A stretch of DNA of 64,000 bases from an uncultured Prevotellaceae bacterium (GCA_902801375.1 CADCIB010000005.1:172241-236240), one strand, 5' to 3'; numbered from the stretch's first letter, positions 53,084 through 60,358 are shown. The notes: generated by a model not told the origin, from the sequence alone. Program-made: numbers and translations.

Positions 53084-53293
53084 ATGACAACAATTGCAGT
53101 TCTTGCCGCTTTCGTGGCAGTGGCCCTCGTAGGATGGGCAGTGGCAGAGGCCAAAGGAAAGGCCTGTAACTATCACAATGATGAGGCCGAGGCTGAGGCA
53201 CTTGCCAAATATCAGCATGCTGGCGACTATCAGGAGATGAACATCCGCGACGTGATTCGCATCATCAGCACCAAAGGTTTCAAAACCACGTAA
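53084..53293 (+). CDS. Small single-pass membrane protein
   Basis: 69 residues. A hydrophobic N-terminal helix (TTIAVLAAFVAVALVGWAVA) is followed by a charged tail (NDEAEAEALAKYQHAGDYQE). No family recognised. It has its own promoter and starts 237 bp upstream of the CoA-transferase start with no terminator between, so it is the first gene of that operon. It could anchor or modulate the enzyme; this is inference from position only. Confidence 0.7.
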   Translation: MTTIAVLAAFVAVALVGWAVAEAKGKACNYHNDEAEAEALAKYQHAGDYQEMNIRDVIRIISTKGFKTT

Positions 53294-53320
53294 TCAATCT
53301 TTATAAGAAAATACAATCAA

Positions 53321-54826
53321 ATGAGTTATCCGAAAATTTCGGCAGCTGAGGCAGCTGCCATGATGAAAAATGGTGACACCTTGGCACTGAGCGGCTTCAC
53401 ACCCGCCGGTTCCCCCAAGGCAGTGACAAAAGAGTTGGCCAAGATTGCTGAGCAAGAGCACGCAGCAGGCCGCGAGTTCAAGGTGAGACTCTTCACCGGA
53501 GCTTCCACTGGTCCCAGCACCGATGGTGTGCTGACACAGGCACAGGCCATCTCTTACCGCGCTCCCTATACCACCAATAGCGACTTCCGTAAATGGGTCA
53601 ACGCTGGTGGCGTGCGTTACAACGACATTCACCTCAGCCATCTGGCACAGGAGTTGCGCTACGGTTTCTACGGACAGGTAGACTGGGCCATCCTCGAAGT
53701 CTGCGCCATTGAGAAGGTGGGCGACGTGTATCATGCTTTCCTGACATCATCGGGTGGCATCAGCCCCACTGCAGCTCGTCTGGCCAAGCATGTGGTGCTC
53801 GAGCTCAATGCTTTCCATAACCCGCAGGCTGGACTCCTGCACGACGTGTTCGAGCCCTTCGACCCGCCTTACCGCAAGGCTATTCCTATCGAGCATGTGG
53901 GCGACCGCATCGGTAAGCCTTACGTGGAAGTGCCCGCTGAGAAACTCGTAGGTGTCGTGGAGTGCAACCTGCCCGACGAGGCCCGTGGCTTCAAGGACAG
54001 CGATCCCGTGACGGAGAAGATTGGTTATCTGACCGCTGAGTTCCTTGTCAACGAGATGCACCAGGGGCGCATTCCCAAGGAGTTCCTCCCACTGCAGAGT
54101 GGTGTGGGTTCAACAGCCAATGCCATCCTCGGTGCCCTGGGACAGGACAAGCATGTGCCCGACTTCAACGTCTATACAGAAGTCATTCAGAATGCCGTCA
54201 TCGACATGATGCTCACCGGCCGCGTGAAGGATGCTTCATCGTGCTCGCTCTCTGTCGATAACGAGTGCCTCATGCAGGTCTACGACCACATCGACTACTT
54301 CAAGGATCACCTGACATTGCGCCAGTGCGAGATTTCCAACAACCCGGAAGTCATTCGTCGACTGGGTGTCATCGCCATCAACACCGCCATCGAGTGCGAC
54401 CTCTATGGCAACGTGAACTCCACTCAGATCTGTGGCACGAAGATGATGAACGGCATCGGTGGCTCAGGCGACTTCGAGCGCAATGCCTACATCTCTATCT
54501 TCACCTGCCCGTCGACAGCCAAGGGTGGTCTGATTTCCAGCATCGTTCCCTTCGTGAGCCATCAGGATCACTCTGAGCACGACGTCAACATCATCATCAC
54601 TGAGCAGGGTATCGCTGACCTCCGCGGCAAGTGCCCGATGGAGCGCGCCCGTCTGATTATCGACAACTGCGCACATCCCGACTACCGTCCGTTGCTCAAC
54701 GACTACCTGAAGATTTCCGTGAGCGGTCATACGCACCACAACCTGCCGGCAGCTTTCGCTATGCACGACACGCTGACCCGCAAGGGCGATATGCACCTCA
54801 CCGACTTCTCAGAGTATGTGAAGTAA
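53321..54826 (+). CDS. Acetyl-CoA hydrolase/transferase family protein (succinyl-CoA:acetate CoA-transferase type)
   Basis: 501 residues. Moves CoA between acyl groups, probably succinyl-CoA to acetate or propionyl-CoA to succinate in fermentation. Motifs: GDTLALSGFTPAGSPKAV, FTGASTGPSTDGVL, the late glycine-rich IGGSGDFERNAYISIF and the catalytic Glu region VYTEVIQNAVID. ITEQGIADLRGKCPMERA closes the fold. Complete. Its last 86 bp (54741-54826) are repeated at 55695-55780 beyond a toxin-antitoxin pair, with the likely original terminator after the second copy. Confidence 0.93.
   Translation: MSYPKISAAEAAAMMKNGDTLALSGFTPAGSPKAVTKELAKIAEQEHAAGREFKVRLFTGASTGPSTDGVLTQAQAISYRAPYTTNSDFRKWVNAGGVRYNDIHLSHLAQELRYGFYGQVDWAILEVCAIEKVGDVYHAFLTSSGGISPTAARLAKHVVLELNAFHNPQAGLLHDVFEPFDPPYRKAIPIEHVGDRIGKPYVEVPAEKLVGVVECNLPDEARGFKDSDPVTEKIGYLTAEFLVNEMHQGRIPKEFLPLQSGVGSTANAILGALGQDKHVPDFNVYTEVIQNAVIDMMLTGRVKDASSCSLSVDNECLMQVYDHIDYFKDHLTLRQCEISNNPEVIRRLGVIAINTAIECDLYGNVNSTQICGTKMMNGIGGSGDFERNAYISIFTCPSTAKGGLISSIVPFVSHQDHSEHDVNIIITEQGIADLRGKCPMERARLIIDNCAHPDYRPLLNDYLKISVSGHTHHNLPAAFAMHDTLTRKGDMHLTDFSEYVK
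54741..54826. repeat. 86-bp direct repeat, copy 1 (active 3' end of the CoA-transferase gene)
   Basis: Identical to 55695-55780 except for two synonymous changes (GAT/GAC, GTG/GTA). It encodes the last 28 residues and stop. Confidence 0.97.
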
Positions 54827-54860
54827 CAACAGATTCTCGGAGATCATTCTAACAACGCAT

Positions 54861-54925
54861 TTCACGGATTACACGAATCGTCGCTACCTATATTTATGGT
54901 AAACGCGTTTCGTGTAATCCGTGAA
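54861..54925. repeat. 17-bp perfect inverted repeat with T-run
   Basis: TTCACGGATTACACGAA (54861-54877) and TTCGTGTAATCCGTGAA (54909-54925), followed by six Ts. It may terminate the CoA-transferase transcript and, from the other side, the antitoxin transcript. A similar ACGGATTnCAnGGATTTAAC motif occurs at 60181. Confidence 0.75.
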
Positions 54926-54951
54926 TTTTTTGTGTTATAGCCTGGTCGTTT

Positions 54952-55263
54952 CTAACCTACTACTAAAGAGAATCGCAAGCCAAGCGCATTGGCAATGAGC
55001 ATAAACGTACTGAGCTGCATGTCAGTTTTTCCTTGCTCAAGCGAGGAAATATACTCGCGTTTCTTGCCAATACGTTCGCCCAACTGCTGCTGAGTCAGTT
55101 TCTGGCGCTTGCGCTCATCACGCAACAATTCAGCATAATACCAGGCTTCTGCCTTCGCCTGAAACTCCTTGCGCGACGGTGAACCTACAGGACCGTACTT
55201 TTCTGTTAGACGGTCATCAATTTGTGGCAATTTTGCCCACTTTTCTTCACTAATCTTTATCAT
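54952..55263 (-). CDS. XRE-family antitoxin
   Basis: 103 residues from 55263 (MIKISEEKWAKLP). The C-terminal half is a Cro/C1 helix-turn-helix: KLTQQQLGERIGKKREYISS and LEQGKTDMQLSTFMLIANAL. The toxin gene lies upstream and overlaps by 4 bp (ATGA), the toxin-first order of HigBA-type modules. Expected to neutralise the toxin and repress the shared promoter at 55618-55648. Confidence 0.88.
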   Translation of the reverse strand: MIKISEEKWAKLPQIDDRLTEKYGPVGSPSRKEFQAKAEAWYYAELLRDERKRQKLTQQQLGERIGKKREYISSLEQGKTDMQLSTFMLIANALGLRFSLVVG

Positions 55264-55613
55264 AAACTGTCCTCCCATTCTTTTAATAGTCGTTCTGCTT
55301 TCTTAATCTCAGCAGGATACTGCTTCGAACTCTTTTCAACAAAGGAGTTGAGCATCACCATACGATGACATTCCATAAAATTGTCTGCGTCGATGGCAAA
55401 TAGCACAGTGCGGTATTCATTGTTGCCGACTGACACACGCATTTCATAGAACTCAGTTTTCTCGAGACGCTTGACAAACTTCGTACTAACAACGTATTTT
55501 GTCAGCATAATTTCGAATACATAATCATATTTGTCTTTTATCTTCTGAGGCAAGTTTTGATAGTATTCGTCAAACTCCTTCGTATATGTTGCTGCTCTAA
55601 TTCTATCGTTCAT
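55260..55613 (-). CDS. RelE/HigB-type toxin
   Basis: 117 residues. YTKEFDEYYQNLPQKIKDKY and FVKRLEKTEFYEMRVSVGNN plus EYRTVLFAIDADNFMECHRM follow the RelE/HigB (phage Gp49-like) fold; basic residues and a C-terminal KAERLLKEWED helix are typical. Such toxins cut mRNA on the ribosome. First gene of the pair. The module sits between the two copies of the CoA-transferase 3' end and is AT-richer than its surroundings, so it was probably acquired. Confidence 0.88.
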   Translation of the reverse strand: MNDRIRAATYTKEFDEYYQNLPQKIKDKYDYVFEIMLTKYVVSTKFVKRLEKTEFYEMRVSVGNNEYRTVLFAIDADNFMECHRMVMLNSFVEKSSKQYPAEIKKAERLLKEWEDSL

Positions 55614-55617
55614 GCTG

Positions 55618-55648
55618 CAAAAGTAATGTATTTATTCCATAATTCAAA
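55618..55648 (-). promoter_or_regulatory. Promoter of the toxin-antitoxin pair
   Basis: Minus strand: -33 TTTG (55645-55648), 19-bp spacer, -7 TACTTTTG (55618-55625). The toxin start codon follows within 5 bp, so the leader is almost absent. Confidence 0.75.
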
Positions 55649-55694
55649 ATATTTTGGAAGAAAATCATTCTTTTTATCAAAATTTCCCACTTCT

Positions 55695-55780
55695 ACCTGC
55701 CGGCAGCTTTCGCTATGCACGACACGCTGACCCGCAAGGGCGACATGCACCTCACCGACTTCTCAGAGTATGTAAAGTAA
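55695..55780 (+). pseudogene. Second copy of the CoA-transferase 3' end (86 bp)
   Basis: 84 of 86 bases identical to 54741-54826, including the stop codon, but cut off from the gene body by the toxin-antitoxin module. It is probably the original 3' end, since a strong terminator follows at 55809. Confidence 0.93.
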
Positions 55781-55808
55781 TCAATCATAATCAGAGTTTG
55801 ATCAGAAG

Positions 55809-55850
55809 CGCCGCCATTTGTCATTCCGACAAGTGGCGGCGTTCTTATTG
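55809..55850 (+). terminator. Strong hairpin terminator after the displaced CoA-transferase end
   Basis: 14-bp stem CGCCGCCATTTGTC (55809-55822) / GACAAGTGGCGGCG (55828-55841) with one G-T pair, loop ATTCC, then TTCTTATTG. Confidence 0.88.
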
Positions 55851-55893
55851 TTTTCTGACTTGGAAAACATCGTTTTCTAACTTAGAAAACACA
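55850..55893. repeat. 22-bp tandem array D, two units
   Basis: GTTTTCTGACTTGGAAAAC at 55850 and GTTTTCTAACTTAGAAAAC at 55872, 22 bp apart; the first is the exact reverse complement of the array A core. It begins within 5 bp of the histidine kinase stop at 55895. Confidence 0.92.
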
Positions 55894-55894
55894 A

Positions 55895-56767
55895 TTAACC
55901 AAGAGAAACGGAAAGGAGGAATCCCACGCGACAGCCATGCAACGGTGTTTCAGCAAGGTCGAGCATGCCACCTTGTTGTATCATCATCCGACGGCTTAGT
56001 GAAAGTCCGATGCCGCTTCCCCCGCGCTTCGTGGTGAAGAATGGAACGAAGAGCGACTGGCGGTTCTCAGCAGGGATGGGCAGGCCGTCGTTGCCAATGT
56101 AAAGCGTGAGCAGTTGTGTGGTTGCCGACTGCTCCACTTGCTCTATAACCATTGTATGGGCTTCGGCCTCCACGGCATTCTTCGCCAGATTCATCAGCAC
56201 TTGTCGGAGCATTCCTGCATCCGCACGAACGATGATGTCGGCGGGTATGTTCACTTCCCAACTCAAATGTGGATAGGCTTTGCAAACATCGTCGACCAAA
56301 GAGAACAGATTCACATCCGCCAAAACAGGCCTCTCCAGTTCCGTCATCTTCCGATAGTTGGCCACGAAGTCGCTCAGATGGCGGCTGGTGTCGTAGATGG
56401 CCTGGATGCCTGGTTCCAGCGGAGAGTTCTTCACATCATGTCGACCCAGCATCGTTTGGCTGATGCTGGTGATGGGTGCTGCGGCATTCATGATCTCGTG
56501 GGTCAGCACGCGGGTGAGGCTTTCCCATGATTCCACCTCATTTTGGTTCACCTGCTGACGGATGCACTCTCCCAATTGGTTGAGCGTCTGTTGCATGGCT
56601 CGTTCGCCTGGCAGCAGACCGTCGGTAGGAAGGCGGAAGGTAAAGTCGCGATTGCGGATAGCCTCCTGCATCAGATGGGCACGAAGCTTCAGCGAGTGCT
56701 GCCGACGAATGAGACACCATACGAGCAAGCCGGCAATACCGATTATGATGATAATAAAAAGCCACAT
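55895..56767 (-). CDS. Sensor histidine kinase
   Basis: 290 residues. One N-terminal transmembrane helix (MWLFIIIIIGIAGLLVWCLI) and essentially no periplasmic sensor, then a linker and the kinase core: phosphoacceptor His in RVLTHEIMNAAAPI, N-box NLAKNAVEA, and G-box GGSGIGLSLSRRMM. Resembles the kinases paired with NtrC/Fis-type regulators. The stimulus may be sensed in the membrane or cytoplasm. Lies 11 bp downstream of the response regulator and ends 5 bp before array D. Confidence 0.92.
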   Translation of the reverse strand: MWLFIIIIIGIAGLLVWCLIRRQHSLKLRAHLMQEAIRNRDFTFRLPTDGLLPGERAMQQTLNQLGECIRQQVNQNEVESWESLTRVLTHEIMNAAAPITSISQTMLGRHDVKNSPLEPGIQAIYDTSRHLSDFVANYRKMTELERPVLADVNLFSLVDDVCKAYPHLSWEVNIPADIIVRADAGMLRQVLMNLAKNAVEAEAHTMVIEQVEQSATTQLLTLYIGNDGLPIPAENRQSLFVPFFTTKRGGSGIGLSLSRRMMIQQGGMLDLAETPLHGCRVGFLLSVSLG

Positions 56768-56778
56768 AAGCGAAAAGT

Positions 56779-57411
56779 CTATCTACTCCCCTCGCCTTTG
56801 GGAGAGGGGCTTGGTGTGAGGCTTCTGATCTTATTATAGAGTGTCTGCCGCGTGATGCCAAGGAGTTCTGCCGCTTGTGTGAGGTTGCCGTGACAATGGT
56901 CGATGGTGCGGCGGATATGCTCTTTCTCTATTTCGTCGAGCGTGACAATCTCACTCTGCATTTCGAGCACATCTTTCAATTTGCGGATGAGTTCGTCGTT
57001 GTCCCAAGGCTTGGTGATGAAGTCGGCAGCCCCGCTCTTCAGGCCTTTTACCGCCAACGACACGTCGGCATAGGCCGTGAGCAGCACTACGGGTGTCTGC
57101 GGATGGTGTTTGCGGATGGTGCGTAGCCAGAACAGTCCCTCCTGCCCGTTGTTCACACCTAATGAGATATTTCGTTGCGTGACTTTTGTCACGACTTGGC
57201 CATCAGAAAGCACGCTTTCCTGGCACTCGCTGTTCCAAAAGTTCATATCCAACAACACGATGTCTATCTCTTCCTGTGCCATCGTCTTGAGAATCTCATC
57301 AGGTTTCTCCAGTGTCAATACTCGTTCGAATGTGCTGTCCAGAAGATAGTGCATCGCCGTCAGAATGGAGCGATTGTCGTCGACTATTAATATCGTGCCG
57401 TATTGCTTCAT
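56779..57411 (-). CDS. Response regulator with receiver and Fis-type HTH, lacking an AAA+ domain
   Basis: 210 residues from 57411 (MKQYGTILIVDDNRSILTAM). Receiver with phosphoacceptor Asp in IVLLDMNFWN, Thr in VVLLTAYADV and Lys in FITKPWDND. The segment after residue 55 has an insertion (CQESVLSDGQVVTKVTQRN) common in this group. A Fis-like helix-turn-helix follows directly (HIRRTIDHCHGNLTQAAELL, GITRQTLYNKIRSL). NtrC-type regulators carry a sigma-54 ATPase between these parts; here it is absent, so it should activate ordinary promoters. The last residues ([12 protein letters not shown]) are encoded by the GC-rich repeat. Divergent from tolC-like. Confidence 0.9.
   Translation of the reverse strand: MKQYGTILIVDDNRSILTAMHYLLDSTFERVLTLEKPDEILKTMAQEEIDIVLLDMNFWNSECQESVLSDGQVVTKVTQRNISLGVNNGQEGLFWLRTIRKHHPQTPVVLLTAYADVSLAVKGLKSGAADFITKPWDNDELIRKLKDVLEMQSEIVTLDEIEKEHIRRTIDHCHGNLTQAAELLGITRQTLYNKIRSLTPSPSPKGEGSR
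56785..56823. repeat. Interspersed GC-rich hairpin repeat at the response-regulator 3' end
   Basis: CTCCCCTCGCCTTTGGGAGA then GGGGCTTGGTGTGAGGCT. Supplies the last dozen codons of the regulator; the stop follows at 56779. Confidence 0.88.
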
Positions 57412-57438
57412 AGAGCCAAGTCTTATTGGTTTCGCGTG

Positions 57439-57446
57439 CAAAGTTA
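57439..57446 (-). promoter_or_regulatory. -7 element of the two-component operon
   Basis: TAACTTTG on the minus strand, 28 bp before the regulator start. No clear -33. Confidence 0.6.
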
Positions 57447-57463
57447 CGAAGAATCTGTCTAAA

Positions 57464-57495
57464 AATCATACGCATGACTGTCTAATTTTTAGACA
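57464..57495. promoter_or_regulatory. Predicted operator upstream of the tolC-like gene
   Basis: AATCATACGC (57464-57473), 5 bp, then the palindrome TGTCTAATTTTTAGACA (57479-57495). An additional half-site TGTCTAAAAA lies at 57456. The same arrangement is at 62393-62424. The palindrome centre is 58 bp upstream of the -7 element at 57545. Probable binding site of the Fis-type regulator encoded next door. Confidence 0.8.
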
Positions 57496-57521
57496 ATCTG
57501 CATCTGGAGTCCTCATAATCC

Positions 57522-57552
57522 TTGTAGTTCTGAGGGATAAGGAATAATTTTG
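57522..57552 (+). promoter_or_regulatory. Promoter of the tolC-like gene
   Basis: -33 TTG (57522-57524), 20-bp spacer, -7 TAATTTTG (57545-57552), start codon 22 bp further. Confidence 0.78.
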
Positions 57553-57573
57553 CACCATCAAAACAAAAAGTGT

Positions 57574-58935
57574 ATGAAGCAAGTATTGATGATCTTCCTG
57601 GCATGGGCTGTCGAACAGTCTACGGCGCAGACTGAATGGACCGTGCAACAGTGTATGCAATATGCTGTGGAGCACAACCATGAGGTGAAACGGACAGCGC
57701 TTGAGCTCGACAACTACAAGGCCAGCCAGACAGGTGCCGTCGGTCGGTTCCTGCCTTCTTTGGATGCTGGCATCGGAGCGCAGTATAACTTCGGCCGTGC
57801 CATCGATCCTGAGACCAACGGCTATACCGATGTCAGTACCTTTTATAATGGTTATCAACTGTCGGCCTCACTGCCTGTCTTCGATGGCTTCAGCCGTCTG
57901 CATGCGCTCCGTGCTGCGAAGACCAGTGTGCTGATGGGGCAATCTGCTCTTCGGCAGCAGCAAGACCTGACGGCCCTGAATGTGCTGCAGGCTTTTACCC
58001 ATGTGGCCTATTATGAAGGGCTGGTCAGTATGGCAGAGGAGAAGGTGGAAGAGACTGCGCTCTTGCTCCGACAAACGCGCCTGCTGGAAGAGGTGGGGCG
58101 CAAGAGTGCCGCCGATGTGGCTCAGGTGGAAGCGCAACGGGCAGCAGCCGACTATGAACTGCTCCGTCAGCAGAATCTTTATGCTTCAGCCTTGTTGGAA
58201 CTGAAAAAGGAGATGAGTTTCCCCTTGCAGGATACGTTGATGCTGTCGAGTTTTCGGGGGGTTGGGGGTACGTGGATACGAGGGTATGAGAATCGTTCTA
58301 ACGCAGAAAGTAACCTCGCACTTTCGCACCCCTGCACCCCCGTACCCTCGATTTCTCCGATTCACCCAGAACTGCAAGCTGCCCGCTATCAGGTGCAGAC
58401 ATCAAAACATGAGTGGCATCAGGCCCGTGCTTCCCTTTTTCCATCTCTCTCGTTGAGTGCGGGCCTGAGCACCACTTACTACAAGACGCTTCATAGCCAA
58501 GCCGCAGAGACATTCCGCCATCAGCTGAAGAACAACATGGGTGAGTACTTGGGCATATCGGTGAGCATTCCGCTCTTCAACCGTTTGCAAACGCTCACCA
58601 GCATCCGCCGCGCAAAGAACAACTATCGGATGGCTCAGGAGACTTTCGCCCAGAAACAGTTGGAGCTGGAGAAACTGAGTCGCGAGGCTTGGCAAGACTG
58701 GCAGGGCTATCTGATGCAGGCAGCTCAGATGGAGAAGAAGGTGGAGGCCGACAGCATGGCCCACCAGCTGACACTTCGCCAGTTTGAAGAGGGATTGAGC
58801 ACCGCTATCGACCTGCACACCACTTCTTCTCAGCTGCTGAACTCGAAGGCCACCCTACTGCAATGCCAGCTGATGGCGATGGTGAAGGAACAATTAGTAA
58901 GATATTATCAAGGAAACACGATATGGACAGAATAA
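57574..58935 (+). CDS. TolC-family outer-membrane efflux protein
   Basis: 453 residues. Signal peptide MKQVLMIFLAWAVEQSTAQ. Two homologous long-helical halves (TEWTVQQCMQYAVEHNHEVK and HPELQAARYQVQTSKHEWHQ) are typical of TolC repeats. The strand segments FLPSLDAGIGAQYNFGRAID and FPSLSLSAGLSTTYYKTL match the barrel. Between the halves a stretch of about 30 residues (FRGVGGTWIRGYENRSN...) is encoded by DNA with an inverted repeat CGAGGGTA/TACCCTCG (58279-58286, 58343-58350) and looks inserted. Overlaps the adaptor gene by 13 bp, so one export operon. Confidence 0.92.
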   Translation: MKQVLMIFLAWAVEQSTAQTEWTVQQCMQYAVEHNHEVKRTALELDNYKASQTGAVGRFLPSLDAGIGAQYNFGRAIDPETNGYTDVSTFYNGYQLSASLPVFDGFSRLHALRAAKTSVLMGQSALRQQQDLTALNVLQAFTHVAYYEGLVSMAEEKVEETALLLRQTRLLEEVGRKSAADVAQVEAQRAAADYELLRQQNLYASALLELKKEMSFPLQDTLMLSSFRGVGGTWIRGYENRSNAESNLALSHPCTPVPSISPIHPELQAARYQVQTSKHEWHQARASLFPSLSLSAGLSTTYYKTLHSQAAETFRHQLKNNMGEYLGISVSIPLFNRLQTLTSIRRAKNNYRMAQETFAQKQLELEKLSREAWQDWQGYLMQAAQMEKKVEADSMAHQLTLRQFEEGLSTAIDLHTTSSQLLNSKATLLQCQLMAMVKEQLVRYYQGNTIWTE

Positions 58936-60176
58936 TTGAAAAGACGAAAACGCAGCGGCTGATGAAATACTGGCCGTACGCAGCAGGAGGCTGTCTGCTG
59001 ATAGTGGTGCTGGCTTGGCTGATGTTGGGCAACCACGCCTCTACGCTCAGAGTCAGCCGTGACGAGCTGACCATCAGCAATGTGCAGCGTGCAGAGTTTA
59101 AGGACTATGTGCGCACCAACGGGCAAGTGCTGCCCATCCAGATTGTTCAGATTTCGCCAGAGGAAGGCGGCATCGTGATGGAGAAGGTGGTGGAAGAAGG
59201 CACGATGGTGCATAAGGGTGATGTCATCGTCCGCCTCTCGAACAGTAATCTTGACCTGCAGATTCTGAATGCGGAGGCTGAACTGGCAGAGAAGCAGAAC
59301 CTGCTTCGCAATACCCAAGTGGCGATGCAGCAAGACCGACTGAGCAACCAGACGGAGCAGGCCCAGCTGGATATGGACACCCATCGCAAGCAGCGCACCT
59401 TCGAGCAGAACAAGCGACTCTATCAAGAGAAGCTCATCAGCCGCGAGGACTATCTGCAGTCGCAGGAGGACTATCAACTCTCTGCCAAGAAGCGGTCTTT
59501 GGTGTCGAAGCGTCTGAAGCAGGATTCGCTCTATCGCACCGTTCAGATGGATCAGATGGAGGATAACCTGCAGAATATGCGCAAGAATGTGGTGTTGGTG
59601 CGCCAGCGCAAGGATAAGCTTGAGGTGCGCTCTGCCATCGACGGCGAGCTGGGCTTGCTCGATGTAGAACTGGGACAGAGCATTCAGCCTGGACAGAAGA
59701 TTGGCCAATTGAACGACCTCAGCGACTATAAGGTGCAGGCGCAGATAGACGAGCACTATATCGACCGTGTGCGACAAGGCCTCACTGCCACCTTTACGCG
59801 TGGCGACAAGCAGTATCAGCTTTTGGTGCGCAAGGTTTATCCAGAGGTACGCGAGGGCAAGTTCCGCTGCGACTTCATCTTCCGTGGAGAGCGGCCGGAA
59901 AACATTCGCACGGGCCAGACCTATTATATCGACCTCGAACTGGGTCAGCCGGAGCAGGCTGTCCTCATTCCTCGCGGCACGTTCTTCCAGACTACGGGCG
60001 GGCAATGGATCTTTGTCCTCGACAAGAGTGGGCAGAAAGCCTATCGCCGCAACATCCGTATCGGACGCCAAAACCCGCAATACTACGAAGTGCTGGAGGG
60101 ACTGGAGCCCGGTGAGCGTGTTGTCACCAGCGGCTACGAAGCATTTAAAGATAATGAAGTATTAGTAATGAAGTAA
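58923..60176 (+). CDS. HlyD-type periplasmic adaptor of an ABC exporter (MacA-like)
   Basis: 417 residues from 58923 (MDRIIEKTKTQRLMKYWPYA). One membrane anchor (AGGCLLIVVLAWLML), a biotinyl-lipoyl half (EEGTMVHKGDVIVRLSN), a long coiled-coil hairpin rich in Gln, Glu and Lys (about residues 110-240), the second lipoyl half (VRSAIDGELGLLDVELGQSI) and the beta-barrel (RGTFFQTTGGQWIFVLDKSG). Connects the TolC-like channel to an inner-membrane transporter, here the FtsX-type permease. No ATPase gene is present in the visible part of the operon. Confidence 0.92.
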   Translation: MDRIIEKTKTQRLMKYWPYAAGGCLLIVVLAWLMLGNHASTLRVSRDELTISNVQRAEFKDYVRTNGQVLPIQIVQISPEEGGIVMEKVVEEGTMVHKGDVIVRLSNSNLDLQILNAEAELAEKQNLLRNTQVAMQQDRLSNQTEQAQLDMDTHRKQRTFEQNKRLYQEKLISREDYLQSQEDYQLSAKKRSLVSKRLKQDSLYRTVQMDQMEDNLQNMRKNVVLVRQRKDKLEVRSAIDGELGLLDVELGQSIQPGQKIGQLNDLSDYKVQAQIDEHYIDRVRQGLTATFTRGDKQYQLLVRKVYPEVREGKFRCDFIFRGERPENIRTGQTYYIDLELGQPEQAVLIPRGTFFQTTGGQWIFVLDKSGQKAYRRNIRIGRQNPQYYEVLEGLEPGERVVTSGYEAFKDNEVLVMK

Positions 60177-60211
60177 AACAACGGATTGCATGGATTTAAC
60201 AGATTTAACGT

Positions 60212-60268
60212 ATGAAGACAATAATCAGAAACTTTACATCGATATTCAGGAAGTTAGAAATATTGTAA
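60212..60268 (+). pseudogene. Truncated start of an FtsX-type permease gene
   Basis: ATG at 60212 reads MKTIIRNFTSIFRKLEIL and then a stop. The intact permease at 62504 begins MKTIVRNFTSMFRKFVSA. Fourteen of the first 15 codons correspond, so this is the 5' end of a lost or displaced permease gene, in the expected place 35 bp after the adaptor. Confidence 0.8.
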
Positions 60269-60358
60269 TGAGTAATTTCAGAAATTTTAATTGTTCTTGT
60301 TGCAAGATTTTTCGCCATACTGCGTTAGTGTAGATAGAATAATCAACCAAAAGAGACA

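Noticed and set aside
57479-57552. Sigma-54 promoter for the tolC-like gene
   Set aside because: No GG/GC pair at -24/-12 spacing; the TTG-20 bp-TAATTTTG arrangement fits the usual Bacteroidetes promoter, and the regulator lacks the AAA+ domain.
58908-60080. Long open frame on the minus strand opposite the adaptor gene
   Set aside because: Leucine- and histidine-rich antisense translation without domain features; the plus-strand adaptor has all expected domains.
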